Part shown: positions 8,529-17,887 of the stretch, piece after piece
How the letters are laid out: the number at the start of each line of letters is the position of its first letter
How positions within the stretch are numbered: position 1 is the stretch's first letter
From: Prochlorococcus sp. AG-311-J23
GTDB lineage: Bacteria; Cyanobacteriota; Cyanobacteriia; PCC-6307; Cyanobiaceae
Direction of reading: 5' to 3'
DNA: 40,855 bases
Assembly: GCA_003284375.1 (NCBI GenBank)
Contig: QBVL01000013.1
Coordinates: 1 to 40,855, forward strand
The notes under the pieces: model-generated
Database searches by the model: none
What the model saw: the letters and a program-made list of their open reading frames with translations, nothing else
What the model was told of the DNA's origin: nothing
Program-made: the position numbers and the translations under genes

Positions 8529-9647
8529 TTATCCACCAAATGTCATTGGAAATGCCAATTTAAGTGAGGCAGTTACAAGTAAATTGACCAATGAAATAGG
8601 TAAAAGAAACTTCCAGCCTAAATCAAGCAATTGATCAATCCGAACTCTTGGAGTAGTCCATCTTAATAGGATTGCTAAGAAAACCAGTAAATAAGCCTTA
8701 AGAATTGTCATCACTATTCCAAGAGATGCAGCGATAATTTGAACTAATGGATTATCAATTGAAAGACCTATCAATGATGAAAACCAATCAATTGAGATCG
8801 GAAAGCCCCATCCTCCCAGGTACAGAACAGAAACAAGTAATGCAGATAAAACAAGATTTATGTATCCAGCTAAGTAAAACAGAGCAAATTTCATACCTGA
8901 ATACTCAGTTTGATAACCAGCTACAAGTTCTTCTTCTGCCTCTGGTAAATCAAAAGGTAGTCTCTCGCATTCAGCTAATGCACAGATCCAAAAAATAATA
9001 AAACCTACAGGTTGTCTCCATATATTCCAGCTAAGTATGCCAGCGGAATTTTGTTGCTCAACTATGTCAACAGTGCTCAAAGAATTGCTCATCATAACTA
9101 TTGCCAAAACCGCTAGCGCTAATGGAATTTCATAACTAATTGATTGCGCGGCAGCTCTAAGTCCACCTAGTAAAGAATATTTATTATTGGAAGAGTAGCC
9201 ACTCATCAGTAAACCAATCGGCTGAATGCTACTCAGGGCAATCCACAAAAAGATTCCTATACCTACATTGCTAATTAAAAGATTTTGACCAAAAGGAACA
9301 ATTAGCCAAGATAAGATAACCGGCACTAAAACTAATATTGGACCAACTGTAAAAAGAACACTGTCAGCCCTTGCTGGAATAATGTCTTCTTTTACTAATA
9401 GTTTCAAGCCGTCTGCCATTGGCTGAAGAATACCAAGTGCACCTGCATATTCAGGCCCAATTCTCTGTTGAGCTGCTGCAGAGATTTTTCGTTCAAGCCA
9501 AACTGTTACTAATACACCAATGACAGCTGATACCAATACTAAAAGCATTGGAAGAGGAATCCATAAAAGATGTGCTAATTCATGAGACAAACCAAGGTTT
9601 TGAACACCTTGGGTAAAACTCATTTCAAGGTCTATACCTGAATTCAC
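8529..9647 (-). CDS. ndhA: NAD(P)H-quinone oxidoreductase subunit 1 (NdhA)
   Basis: NdhA (NuoH type) is the membrane subunit that forms part of the quinone-binding chamber and anchors the peripheral arm. The 372-residue product has about eight membrane spans. It contains the conserved matrix-side stretches [17 protein letters not shown] (about 53-69), [14 protein letters not shown], the acidic loop [20 protein letters not shown] (about 225-244) and [23 protein letters not shown] 9647 is the start used here. The second Met (residue 9, MSFTQG) is a plausible alternative. gltA ends 74 bases upstream, so the order is gltA-ndhA-ndhI-ndhG-ndhE. Confidence 0.95.
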   Translation of the reverse strand: MNSGIDLEMSFTQGVQNLGLSHELAHLLWIPLPMLLVLVSAVIGVLVTVWLERKISAAAQQRIGPEYAGALGILQPMADGLKLLVKEDIIPARADSVLFTVGPILVLVPVILSWLIVPFGQNLLISNVGIGIFLWIALSSIQPIGLLMSGYSSNNKYSLLGGLRAAAQSISYEIPLALAVLAIVMMSNSLSTVDIVEQQNSAGILSWNIWRQPVGFIIFWICALAECERLPFDLPEAEEELVAGYQTEYSGMKFALFYLAGYINLVLSALLVSVLYLGGWGFPISIDWFSSLIGLSIDNPLVQIIAASLGIVMTILKAYLLVFLAILLRWTTPRVRIDQLLDLGWKFLLPISLVNLLVTASLKLAFPMTFGG

Positions 9648-9721
9648 TTCTTATGTAAGTTCTTTTTACAAGGTTAGTGTAATTTTGAATCAATTTTAAA
9701 TTCGAAAAAATAAATTTCCAA

Positions 9722-10849
9722 TTATCTTCTTTCAAGAGGCTGCCAATTTCTGATTTTTGCTCCTTCATAAATTTGTGATGGTCTAAAAATTCTATTTGCT
9801 CCAAGTTGTTCTCTCCAGTGAGCCAACCAACCAGCAACTCTGGAAATAGCAAAAACTGGTGTAAATAAATCTCGAGGAATCCCAAGTTTTCGATAAACAA
9901 GTCCGGAATAAAAGTCAACATTTGGGAATATACCTTTTGGCCCCAGTTTGGAAATAGCCTCTTCTTCAAGTGCTTTGGCTACTTCATACATTTCATCTTT
10001 ACCAAATTCCGAGAAAAGTTCTTCTGCGAAGGCTTGTAAAATTGTTGCTCTTGGGTCTTTGACACGATACTCTCTGTGCCCAAAGCCCATGATTTTCCTT
10101 TTTTTTGCAATTGCATCATTAAGAAATGAAGAGGCTTCATCAGGTCTTCCAATTTCTTCTAGCATTGCAATAACATCTTCATTGGCCCCTCCATGGAGAG
10201 GACCGGCCAATGTCCCAACGGCGGAAGCGACGACAGCATAAGGATCAGTAAGTGTGCTTGCAGTTACTCTTGCGCTAAACGTACTAGCATTGAGACTGTG
10301 CTCGGCGTGAAGAATTAAACACCTGTCGAAAACTCGTGCTGAAAGAGGAGTTGGCTCCCTCTCGGTAAGCATGTAAAGGAAATTGGAAGAGTACGGTAAA
10401 TCATCTTGAGGTTGAATTGGATCGTCTCCTTTTCTTATTTGCTCGAAAGCAGCAACCATAGTTGGAATTTTTGCAATCAACCTCACTACTGCGTCGTATA
10501 TATATTTTGGATCATCAATTGCTCTTCGAGAATAAAAGAGGCCCAGTGATGCAGCACTTGCTTGAAGAGCATCCATCGGATGCCCAGACTCTGGAAAACA
10601 CTTAAGCATATCTCTAATTCTAAAGCTCACTCTTCTATGCATTTGAACGTCCTTTTCAAATTTCTCAAGCTCATTTTCAGTGGGAAGTTCTCCCCAGATC
10701 AAGAGAAATGCAGTTTCTAAAAAACTACTTTTTTGGGCTAGCTCAGATATTGGATAACCTCTGTAGCTAAGCCTTCCTTCTGTTCCATTTATTTCGCATA
10801 TCCCGGATTTGGTTACTGGAACCCCTTCCAAGCCTGGCTTTAGAACCAA
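9722..10849 (-). CDS. gltA: Citrate synthase
   Basis: Citrate synthase condenses acetyl-CoA with oxaloacetate, the entry to the oxidative branch that makes 2-oxoglutarate for nitrogen assimilation. The 375-residue length is that of the small bacterial type. Catalytic segments are visible: LAGPLHGGANEDVIAML (about 213-229), GFGHREYRVKDPRA (about 253-266), and DFYSGLVYRKLGIP with an Asp. The C-terminal REQLGANRIFRPSQIYEG ends in the usual WQPLERR. Upstream the frame is open to a TGA at 10907-10909 without any ATG or GTG, so TTG 10849 is the best start. The gene precedes ndhA on the same strand. Confidence 0.94.
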   Translation of the reverse strand: MVLKPGLEGVPVTKSGICEINGTEGRLSYRGYPISELAQKSSFLETAFLLIWGELPTENELEKFEKDVQMHRRVSFRIRDMLKCFPESGHPMDALQASAASLGLFYSRRAIDDPKYIYDAVVRLIAKIPTMVAAFEQIRKGDDPIQPQDDLPYSSNFLYMLTEREPTPLSARVFDRCLILHAEHSLNASTFSARVTASTLTDPYAVVASAVGTLAGPLHGGANEDVIAMLEEIGRPDEASSFLNDAIAKKRKIMGFGHREYRVKDPRATILQAFAEELFSEFGKDEMYEVAKALEEEAISKLGPKGIFPNVDFYSGLVYRKLGIPRDLFTPVFAISRVAGWLAHWREQLGANRIFRPSQIYEGAKIRNWQPLERR

Positions 10850-10984
10850 ATTAGTTGTCTTTTTTTCGTTATCTATGGCTTTAGCTCCTGCAAAACAATT
10901 TTCTGTTCAATTGAAAAATTTTCAACTTGAACTTTATTTTATAGAATTAAACTATATTTTTAATATAGCACTTTAAACTTTTTA

Positions 10985-12571
10985 TTAACTTGTTTTTAAG
11001 TTGATTTTAACTTTAATGAAGTCTGGATAATTAATTGTAGGGACTGCAATGGCTATATCAATATCCTGAGGAGGATTTAGTGTGTTTCCTAACATAGTTT
11101 TCAATAAGATATAAGGATAGAAACTATTTAAAATTGCTTTAGTTTTTTCTTTCCCTAAATGAATTCTCAGGACATCATCAAAATCATTAAAATCATCTGT
11201 ATTCGGTTCATTATCTGAATAATTTTGTAGGTAGTTTGTATTATCAAAATTTGATATAGAAGATAAGTTTTGACTCCAAATATAATTCTTTTTATCTTCT
11301 TCGACAATTGCCTCAATGTTATCTTTTAGCTCATATATATTATTTTTATTTGTACTTATTTTTGACCAAATCTCTAGCTTTCTGCTTTTGAAATCTAGAT
11401 TTGAATTCAAAAAATTCTCTTTTTTTAGAATTTCATCTATCTCTGTCTTTCTCGTATCAGATTTCCTAGTTAAAATCAACCAGTTTTCATCATTTATCCA
11501 AATCAAATTTCCTTGAGAGTTTTCAAGAATTATTTTTAAGAGCTCAGAATAATCTGAGGTTGTTGATTCTTTGATAATAGAGGCTATTAGCTTTTGATAT
11601 GGATGGACAGAATCTTTCTGGAAATACTGCTTGGGATTGTCAACTAATATGTAATTCTCGGGCAATTCAGATTCTTTTTTTATATCAATTAAATTATAAT
11701 TAATATCTTTAACTGGAATTTTAGTTTTATCATTGTAAGCTAATATCCCTTCTAAGTTTAATTTATTTTTATCTAAATTTACAGAAGATATTAAATTATC
11801 TACCTTGTTTATATTAAATAAATTTTCTTCTTGACCAATAAGATTTAAAATCTTTTTTGGAGACATTTCGAATAATAATAATCCGTCTTTAAGATTATCC
11901 TTTAATTGAATATTCTTATACATTTTTTTTGTATTTAATATATTGCTATCTACTTCTTCTATTGAAGATTGTATGATATTAGGATTGGATGATATTAAAA
12001 GATTATCTTCGTCTTTTGCAAAGTAGATTGAGTTGTTTGAATTAATTTGTTTTGAAATTATTTCTGTTTTTGAGGTGCTTATTTTATTGCTTTGATGAGT
12101 ACTCTCGTCAACAACTTTTGATCCTAAAATAGATTCTAATTCTTGTTCAATACTTACATCTTCTTTTATTGCTAAAACCATCATCCAATCATTTATAGTT
12201 TTTTTGTTTGAATCAAATACTGCAAAGCTCCCATAATCTCCTACCCATTTTGAGATGTCTTTTGCAAAATTAAAGCTAATTAATTGAAAAGAGGAATCTC
12301 TAATAAAACTTACTTTTTTGTTTATGGCGTGTTTACTAGCTTTATCTTGAAAATTTTCGATGTACTTTGGAAGTAAGCCTGGATTCAGTTTCCAGTGGAA
12401 TACGAGATCAGTATTCGTTGGTATATATTTTGAGGAAACCGGAGCATTGAATGATTCTTCATTGAATTTAGGGATTTTCGTAAGATGCTTATTGCGCCAG
12501 ATAAATATCCCAGTCAAAATTGATAAAATTACTATTGCAGATATTAAAAAATAAGATTTAAGTGATTTCAT
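10985..12571 (-). CDS. DUF3352-type membrane-anchored protein of unknown function
   Basis: The 528-residue product begins with a short basic stretch and one hydrophobic span (about 6-25), then a long soluble part. That layout suggests a signal anchor with the body in the periplasm or thylakoid lumen. The segments YIPTNTDLVFHWKLNPGLLP (about 49-68) and ISKWVGDYGSFAVFD (about 105-120) resemble the cyanobacterial DUF3352 family, whose function is unknown. No catalytic motif or membrane span was seen after the first. Much of the protein is low-complexity and rich in Asn, Lys, Ser, Ile and Asp, unlike its neighbours, which points to relaxed or fast evolution. It is divergent from the rhodanese gene over 76 bases and sits 135 bases upstream of gltA on the same strand. 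Confidence 0.75.
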   Translation of the reverse strand: MKSLKSYFLISAIVILSILTGIFIWRNKHLTKIPKFNEESFNAPVSSKYIPTNTDLVFHWKLNPGLLPKYIENFQDKASKHAINKKVSFIRDSSFQLISFNFAKDISKWVGDYGSFAVFDSNKKTINDWMMVLAIKEDVSIEQELESILGSKVVDESTHQSNKISTSKTEIISKQINSNNSIYFAKDEDNLLISSNPNIIQSSIEEVDSNILNTKKMYKNIQLKDNLKDGLLLFEMSPKKILNLIGQEENLFNINKVDNLISSVNLDKNKLNLEGILAYNDKTKIPVKDINYNLIDIKKESELPENYILVDNPKQYFQKDSVHPYQKLIASIIKESTTSDYSELLKIILENSQGNLIWINDENWLILTRKSDTRKTEIDEILKKENFLNSNLDFKSRKLEIWSKISTNKNNIYELKDNIEAIVEEDKKNYIWSQNLSSISNFDNTNYLQNYSDNEPNTDDFNDFDDVLRIHLGKEKTKAILNSFYPYILLKTMLGNTLNPPQDIDIAIAVPTINYPDFIKVKINLKTS

Positions 12572-12647
12572 TTGTTATTATTTGAGCATTTGTATCCTTT
12601 TTGAGCTTTGATAATAGAAAGTTTAATCTTTACTTAGAATCATAAAT

Positions 12648-13004
12648 ATGAAACAGAATATTCCTTTAAATATATCTCCAAAAGAGTTAAATAAAATCTT
12701 AAAAGATGATTCTTCTGAAAAACCATTTATTGTAGATGTGAGGGAGGATAATGAAATTGCTATTGCCTCATTTTCATTCTCAGTATTACATCTACCTTTG
12801 AGCAAGGCTGCAAACTGGTCAGACAAAATAGGTGAACTGTTGCCGAAGGATAAGCCTGTTGTCGTTCTTTGCCATGCGGGTGTGAGAAGTCTAAATTTTG
12901 GTATTTGGCTTCTAGAACAAGGAATAGCTAAAAGTGTTTGGAATCTTGTCGGGGGAATAGATGCTTGGAGTACAGATGTTGATCAATCTGTTCCAAGGTA
13001 TTAA
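12648..13004 (+). CDS. Single-domain rhodanese-like sulfurtransferase
   Basis: Rhodanese domains carry a persulfide on an active-site cysteine. This 118-residue protein is one such domain: FIVDVREDNE (about 27-36) followed by the active-site loop CHAGVRS with Cys75, and the C-terminal NLVGGIDAWS (about 100-109). The six-residue loop (C-H-A-G-V-R) fits sulfurtransferases of the GlpE/PspE type more than phosphatases. The physiological acceptor is not evident. A cysteine desulfurase gene lies in the window but about 6 kb away. It starts at ATG 12648 and converges on trpB with 12 bases between the stops. Confidence 0.88.
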   Translation: MKQNIPLNISPKELNKILKDDSSEKPFIVDVREDNEIAIASFSFSVLHLPLSKAANWSDKIGELLPKDKPVVVLCHAGVRSLNFGIWLLEQGIAKSVWNLVGGIDAWSTDVDQSVPRY

Positions 13005-13016
13005 TAAGCTGTTATT

Positions 13017-14270
13017 TTATATTTCTGATCCTAGTTTTTCAGCAACTGTATTCACGTCTTTATCCCCTCTGCCAGAGCAGTTAATGACAATTTCAGAATT
13101 ATGATTGAGAGTTGGGCAAAGTTTTTCTAGATAGGCAAATGCATGAGCAGTCTCTAGAGCAGGAATAATACCTTCCAATTTACTAACTAATTGCAGCGCT
13201 TCTATGGCTTCAGTGTCAGTAACAGCAGCATATTCAGCACGTCCAATTTCTTTTAAGTAACTATGCTCCGGCCCAACCCCTGGATAATCAAGACCTGCGC
13301 TAATGGAATGCGCCTCCTCAACTTGCCCATCTTTATCTTGTAGTAAGAGACTCATTGCTCCGTGGAGAACTCCTATTCTTCCTTCAGTAATTGTCGCTGC
13401 ATGGCGACCTGTTTCGACTCCATCTCCCGCAGCTTCAACTCCAATCATTCTCACACTTTTGTCTTCAACAAAAGAATGGAAGAGACCCATCGCATTCGAT
13501 CCCCCACCAACACAAGCCAAAAGAACATCGGGAGACCGCCCAAAAGCTTGTTTACATTGTTGCTTTGTTTCTTCTCCAATAACTGCGTGAAAATCTCTGA
13601 CCAACATTGGATATGGATGTGGGCCTGCAACTGAACCGAGAATATAATGAGTCGTTTCAACATTAGTAACCCAATCTCGAATGGCTTCGCTGGTTGCATC
13701 TTTGAGTGTTGCTGTTCCACTTGTTACTGGCCTCACTGAGGCTCCAAGCAATTGCATTCGAAATACGTTTAAGGCTTGTCTTCTCATATCTTCTTTGCCC
13801 ATATAGATAATGCACTCCAATCCAAAACGAGCGCAGACTGTCGCAGTCGCAACTCCATGCTGACCAGCCCCAGTTTCAGCAATAATTCTTTTTTTTCCCA
13901 TCCGAATCGCAAGAAGAGCTTGCCCAAGTGCATTATTTATTTTGTGTGCACCTGTGTGATTTAAATCTTCTCTTTTAAGCCAAATCCTTGGACCTTTTAA
14001 TGTATTTTTTCTGTAATGTTCAGTTAGTCTTGTGGCTTCATAAAGAGGAGTTGATCTTCCTACGTATGTTTTTAGTAAATGATTTAGTTCTGAATTGAAT
14101 GAAGAATCTTTCCATGCTTCTTTAGCAGCTTGCTCTAATTCAATAAGAGCAGGTATTAAAGTTTCAGGAACATATTGCCCCCCATACTTACCAAATCGAC
14201 CCAGAGCATTTGGCCTTGTTAAAGGAGATAAATCCAAATCTTTAATTTGTGTTGGGAGTGTACCTGTCAC
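13017..14270 (-). CDS. trpB: Tryptophan synthase beta chain
   Basis: TrpB joins indole and serine to make tryptophan, with pyridoxal phosphate (PLP). The 417-residue product has the PLP lysine Lys110 in [18 protein letters not shown] (about 100-117), the phosphate-binding loop [10 protein letters not shown] (about 239-248), and the C-terminal [10 protein letters not shown] (about 398-407). This is a TrpB1-type chain, the form that partners TrpA. trpA is not in the window. The start is GTG 14270, and no ATG lies upstream close enough to fit. The gene is divergent from the SUI1 gene with only 39 bases between the start codons, so any promoters must be compact or overlapping. Confidence 0.95.
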   Translation of the reverse strand: MTGTLPTQIKDLDLSPLTRPNALGRFGKYGGQYVPETLIPALIELEQAAKEAWKDSSFNSELNHLLKTYVGRSTPLYEATRLTEHYRKNTLKGPRIWLKREDLNHTGAHKINNALGQALLAIRMGKKRIIAETGAGQHGVATATVCARFGLECIIYMGKEDMRRQALNVFRMQLLGASVRPVTSGTATLKDATSEAIRDWVTNVETTHYILGSVAGPHPYPMLVRDFHAVIGEETKQQCKQAFGRSPDVLLACVGGGSNAMGLFHSFVEDKSVRMIGVEAAGDGVETGRHAATITEGRIGVLHGAMSLLLQDKDGQVEEAHSISAGLDYPGVGPEHSYLKEIGRAEYAAVTDTEAIEALQLVSKLEGIIPALETAHAFAYLEKLCPTLNHNSEIVINCSGRGDKDVNTVAEKLGSEI

Positions 14271-14309
14271 CTTAGATTAAGAAAATAATTACCAGCCAAA
14301 AAGCAAACA

Positions 14310-14633
14310 ATGTCCAAAGGTGGCTGGAGTGAGTTTAATGACCCTTTTAAGACAATAGGGAGTAATACTCAAAATAGTGTTACTCCTAAAGGAAAGCGAC
14401 AAGTTCGTCTAGAAAGAACTCGATCTGGAAAAAAAGGAAAACTTGTTACTGTTATCAAAGGACTTGAATTAGAGCAAGTAGAGGCAAAAAAAATTCTTAA
14501 GAATTTAAAAATAGCTTGCGGAACAGGTGGGGCTGTTAAAGGTGATTTTTTAGAGTTACAAGGAGATCAAATATCAAAAGCTCAAAATTTTCTTTTAAAG
14601 GAGGGTTTTAGGCCAAAACAAAGTGGAGGTTAA
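14310..14633 (+). CDS. SUI1/YciH family translation factor
   Basis: The protein belongs to the SUI1 (eIF1-like) family, related to bacterial YciH, which binds the small ribosomal subunit and can affect start-site choice. The 107-residue product has a variable N-terminus (1-30) and a SUI1 fold from about 30 on. Recognisable parts are GKLVTVIKGLELEQ (about 46-59), LKIACGTGGAVKGDFLELQG (about 70-89) and the C-terminal FLLKEGF. The family role in cyanobacteria is not well defined. It starts at ATG 14310 and is followed after 52 bases by cysC on the same strand. Confidence 0.87.
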   Translation: MSKGGWSEFNDPFKTIGSNTQNSVTPKGKRQVRLERTRSGKKGKLVTVIKGLELEQVEAKKILKNLKIACGTGGAVKGDFLELQGDQISKAQNFLLKEGFRPKQSGG

Positions 14634-14685
14634 CAATAAACTGTGTCGATCAACATGGAGAATAGTAAACAATTAGTCTGCATTC

Positions 14686-15321
14686 ATGGAACAAAACTCT
14701 AAAAGTCCTCTATCAAAAGCCACCAATATAGTTTGGCACCAATCTTCAGTTGATAGAGAAGCTAGATCTCAGCAAAGAGGACATCGCAGCGCAATACTTT
14801 GGTTTACAGGTCTATCTGGTTCTGGAAAAAGCACACTAGCCAATGCAGTAAATGTAGCTCTACACAAAGATAGTTATTCAACTTATGTTTTAGATGGTGA
14901 CAACATCAGACATGGTTTATGCAAAGACTTAGGATTTTCTGATCTTGATAGGGAAGAAAATATCAGAAGAATTGGTGAAGTCTCTAAATTATTTCTTGAC
15001 GCTGGAATCATTGTTTTAACTGCATTCGTATCTCCATTTAGAGTCGATCGCGATAATGCAAGATCTTTAGTTGGAGAGAATGATTTTATAGAAATATATT
15101 GTTCAGCTGATCTAGGGGTTTGTGAAACAAGAGATACAAAAGGGCTTTATGCCAAGGCAAGAAATGGAGACATCAAAGATTTTACTGGAATCTCAAGTCC
15201 ATATGAAGAACCTCAGTCTGCAGAATTGAAAATTGATACTGGAAATCTAGAGATTGATGAATGTGTAGATATAGTTACTAATTTGCTTATTAATAAAAAG
15301 ATAATTTCAAAAATTTCTTAG
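14686..15321 (+). CDS. cysC: Adenylylsulfate kinase (APS kinase)
   Basis: APS kinase converts adenosine-5'-phosphosulfate to PAPS, the sulfate donor for assimilation and sulfation. The 211-residue product carries the P-loop GLSGSGKST (42-50), the [16 protein letters not shown] segment (about 70-85), [13 protein letters not shown] (about 91-103), and [18 protein letters not shown] (about 147-164). The APS lid region is complete. It starts at ATG 14686 and converges on purE with 26 bases between stops. The window contains no other sulfate assimilation gene. Confidence 0.94.
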   Translation: MEQNSKSPLSKATNIVWHQSSVDREARSQQRGHRSAILWFTGLSGSGKSTLANAVNVALHKDSYSTYVLDGDNIRHGLCKDLGFSDLDREENIRRIGEVSKLFLDAGIIVLTAFVSPFRVDRDNARSLVGENDFIEIYCSADLGVCETRDTKGLYAKARNGDIKDFTGISSPYEEPQSAELKIDTGNLEIDECVDIVTNLLINKKIISKIS

Positions 15322-15347
15322 TGAATTAGTAATTAATTTCACGTTCA

Positions 15348-15884
15348 TTACATTTTTTCTAGATACGCTTGGGCTCCAATCTCTTTAAGTCTTTGATCTT
15401 TTTTTACGACAAGGTCGTGAAGCTCAGATCTGTAGGTTTTTAATTTATTTGCCAATTCAGTATTGTTAACTGCCAAAATTTGAGTGGCTAAAAGGGCAGC
15501 ATTTATTCCTCCTTCAATGGCAACCGTTGCTACTGGTATGCCTGATGGCATTTGCAAGATTGAATACATAGAATCTATGCCTGAAAGTGCCTTGCTTTTG
15601 ACTGGAACACCTATTACTGGAAGAGTCGTAAGCGATGCAATCATTCCAGGAAGATGCGCAGCTCCTCCAGCTCCCGCAATTATGACTCCAAAACCATTTG
15701 ATTCTGCCATTTGAGCGAAATCCATCATTTCTTTTGGAGTTCTATGAGCAGATAAGATCCTTACTTTATTAGATATGCCAAATTGATCTAGAATTGCAAC
15801 TGCTGGCTGAAGAGTTTTAAGATCTGAATCACTACCCATTACTACTGCTACTCCCTTAAATGTATTTGCTTCGGTTAAAGACAA
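15348..15884 (-). CDS. purE: N5-carboxyaminoimidazole ribonucleotide mutase
   Basis: PurE class I rearranges N5-CAIR to CAIR in purine synthesis. The 178-residue product shows the substrate loop VVMGSDSDLKT (about 14-24), the catalytic His in LSAHRTPKEM (about 44-53), GFGVIIAGAGGAAHLPGM (about 65-82) and VIGVPVKSKALSGIDSMYSI (about 90-109). Length and motif spacing are normal. The only start matching the N-terminus is TTG 15884, which lies inside a perfect 10-base palindrome (GACAATTGTC, 15880-15889). nagA is divergent across 79 bases. Confidence 0.93.
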   Translation of the reverse strand: MSLTEANTFKGVAVVMGSDSDLKTLQPAVAILDQFGISNKVRILSAHRTPKEMMDFAQMAESNGFGVIIAGAGGAAHLPGMIASLTTLPVIGVPVKSKALSGIDSMYSILQMPSGIPVATVAIEGGINAALLATQILAVNNTELANKLKTYRSELHDLVVKKDQRLKEIGAQAYLEKM

Positions 15885-15963
15885 TTGTCAATGTTATAAA
15901 TCTCATTCTTAATCATGCCAATTATTTATGAATCCTGCATTAATTATTTTTAGTTTTTAAGAA

Positions 15964-17124
15964 ATGAGAAAAATCACAAATATAAGAGTACCTCAACCAG
16001 ATAAAAACGAAGATGAAAATAATTTATTTTCGCTGATTTTAGATGAACATGGAATTATCCAATCTATTGATAAAAGTTCAAAGTGGGACTCAAGTTATGA
16101 CGAAGATTGGTGTGGCGATTGGCTCAGTCCAAGAGCGATTGATCTTCAAATAAATGGAGGTTTAGGGATCTCATTTACAGATTTAACTTTTAATAAAATA
16201 CCTAAATTATTAACATTTCTTGATCGACTTTGGCTTGATGGGGTGGAAGGAATTTGTCCAACTTTTGTTAGTTGCTCTCTAGATCAATTCCAATTAGGAA
16301 TGAAGGTCTTAAAGGAAACTAAAAAACATACTTCGATAAATAGATGTCGACTTCTTGGTGCTCATATGGAAGGACCTTTTTTATGTGAATCATATTCTGG
16401 AGCTCATGACATAGAAAATATTTGTAAGCCAAGTATTTCTGCTTTAAATGAAAGAATAAAGGGATTTGAATCAGAGATAGCATTAATGACATTGGCTCCA
16501 GAATTAAAAGGTTCTTTTGATGTCATTTCTCGTCTTAGAGAATTAAATATCTTGGTTTCAATGGGACATTCTTCAGCTGATTTTGATTCAGCGATGAAAG
16601 CTTTTAGTAATGGAGTGACCATGGTTACGCATACTTTTAATGCAATGAAAGGTTTGCATCATCGAGCTATTGGACCTGTCGGAGCTGCGGCAAGAAGAGA
16701 CGATGTCTTCCTAGGACTGATAGCTGATGGTGTGCATGTTCATTCAGATATGATTAGGCTTTTAAATATAATTGCACCAAAACAAATCGTCTTAGTTAGT
16801 GATGCAATATCAGCTTATGGTTTAGGAGATGGATCGTTTGATTGGGACAAACGCCTGATAACAGTAGAAAATGGTTTATGCAGACTTCCAGATGAAACAA
16901 TTGCAGGATCCACTTTGCCTTTACTAGAAGCATGCAAAAAAATGGCAAATTGGATTAATGATCCTTCTGCTGCTATTTGGATGGCAACACTTGCTCCACG
17001 TTTGGTATTAAGTCAGAGCAAAATAATTGCGAAATCTTTTTTTATTGGAAAAAATATGCAGTCTTTACTTAGATGGAAAATGAATTCTTGTAATCAACAG
17101 TTGTCTTGGCAGTTGGCTGCGTAA
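15964..17124 (+). CDS. nagA: N-acetylglucosamine-6-phosphate deacetylase
   Basis: NagA removes the acetyl group from N-acetylglucosamine-6-phosphate, feeding amino-sugar breakdown or cell-wall recycling. The 386-residue amidohydrolase-fold product shows the motifs of the family in order: AIDLQINGGLGISF (about 58-71), HMEGPFL with the metal-binding Glu (about 133-139), MGHSSADFD (about 200-208), THTFNAMKGLHHRAIGPVGA (about 222-241), DGVHVHSDM and the catalytic Asp in LVSDAISAYG. The usual L in THLFNAM is T here, a mild change. nagB and a specific transporter are not in the window. chlM follows after 28 bases, but no pathway link is evident. Confidence 0.9.
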   Translation: MRKITNIRVPQPDKNEDENNLFSLILDEHGIIQSIDKSSKWDSSYDEDWCGDWLSPRAIDLQINGGLGISFTDLTFNKIPKLLTFLDRLWLDGVEGICPTFVSCSLDQFQLGMKVLKETKKHTSINRCRLLGAHMEGPFLCESYSGAHDIENICKPSISALNERIKGFESEIALMTLAPELKGSFDVISRLRELNILVSMGHSSADFDSAMKAFSNGVTMVTHTFNAMKGLHHRAIGPVGAAARRDDVFLGLIADGVHVHSDMIRLLNIIAPKQIVLVSDAISAYGLGDGSFDWDKRLITVENGLCRLPDETIAGSTLPLLEACKKMANWINDPSAAIWMATLAPRLVLSQSKIIAKSFFIGKNMQSLLRWKMNSCNQQLSWQLAA

Positions 17125-17152
17125 GATTGGTAAGAGGTAATTATTTGATTAA

Positions 17153-17854
17153 ATGACAACTCAAATTGAGAAAAATGAAAAGGCGGAGGTCACCGAATAT
17201 TTTAATGGGACTGGGTTTGATAGATGGAACCGAATATATAGCGAAAGTGATGATGTAAATAAAGTCCAAAAAAATATAAGGATAGGTCATCAAAAGACTG
17301 TTGATGATGTTATTAATTGGTTGAAAGAGTATGACAATATCAAAGATAAAAGTTTCTGTGATGCAGGCTGCGGTGTTGGTAGTTTAAGTATTCCATTGGC
17401 AAAATTGGGCGCTAAATCAATTCATTTAAGTGATATTTCTGAAGCGATGATAAATGAAACAAAAAATAGGGCAAAGGAAGAAGGTTTGGACTTAAATAAG
17501 CTGAATTTTCGAACATCTGATTTAGAGAATTTAAAAGGTTCATTTAATACAGTTATTTGCTTAGATGTTTTCATTCATTACCCTCAGCAGGAAGCTGAGG
17601 CAATGGTGAAACATCTCTGTCAATTATCTGATGAAAGATTAATTGTTAGCTTCGCCCCCTATACTCCTTTACTAGCTCTTTTGAAAGGTATTGGTCAATT
17701 ATTCCCTGGACCAAGTAAAACTACTCGTGCCTATACATTAAGGGAGACCGGAATTATCGAAGCTGCAAAGCAATCTGGTTTTAAAGTCGTCAAAAGCAAG
17801 TTGAATCAAGCCCCTTTCTATTTTTCGAAATTAATCGAATTCGTTAAATCCTAG
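17153..17854 (+). CDS. chlM: Magnesium-protoporphyrin IX O-methyltransferase
   Basis: ChlM methylates Mg-protoporphyrin IX with S-adenosylmethionine, the second committed step of chlorophyll synthesis. The 233-residue product has a class I methyltransferase fold with the SAM loop DAGCGVGSL (70-78), the acidic end of strand 2 at HLSDISEAM (about 96-104), and LDVFIHYPQQEA (about 138-149). The N-terminal EYFNGTGFDRWNRIYS (about 15-30) is characteristic of the ChlM/BchM family. The C-terminal region contains FAPYTPLLALLKGIGQLFPG. It ends 33 bases from the convergent response-regulator gene. Confidence 0.94.
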   Translation: MTTQIEKNEKAEVTEYFNGTGFDRWNRIYSESDDVNKVQKNIRIGHQKTVDDVINWLKEYDNIKDKSFCDAGCGVGSLSIPLAKLGAKSIHLSDISEAMINETKNRAKEEGLDLNKLNFRTSDLENLKGSFNTVICLDVFIHYPQQEAEAMVKHLCQLSDERLIVSFAPYTPLLALLKGIGQLFPGPSKTTRAYTLRETGIIEAAKQSGFKVVKSKLNQAPFYFSKLIEFVKS

Positions 17855-17887
17855 AGAATTAAATTTTTTCTTTTTGCAAAAAACTAT

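Noticed and set aside
9625-9969. 114-residue minus-strand frame across the ndhA-gltA junction.
   Set aside because: It lies largely inside gltA in another frame and has no recognisable motif.
15880-15889. GACAATTGTC palindrome over the purE start codon as an operator.
   Set aside because: A 10-base AT-rich palindrome is expected by chance in 40 kb, and no second copy was seen upstream of a related gene.
17871-17882. TTTTTGCAAAAA palindrome between chlM and the response-regulator gene.
   Set aside because: Too short and AT-rich to fold as a stable terminator; listed only as a curiosity.
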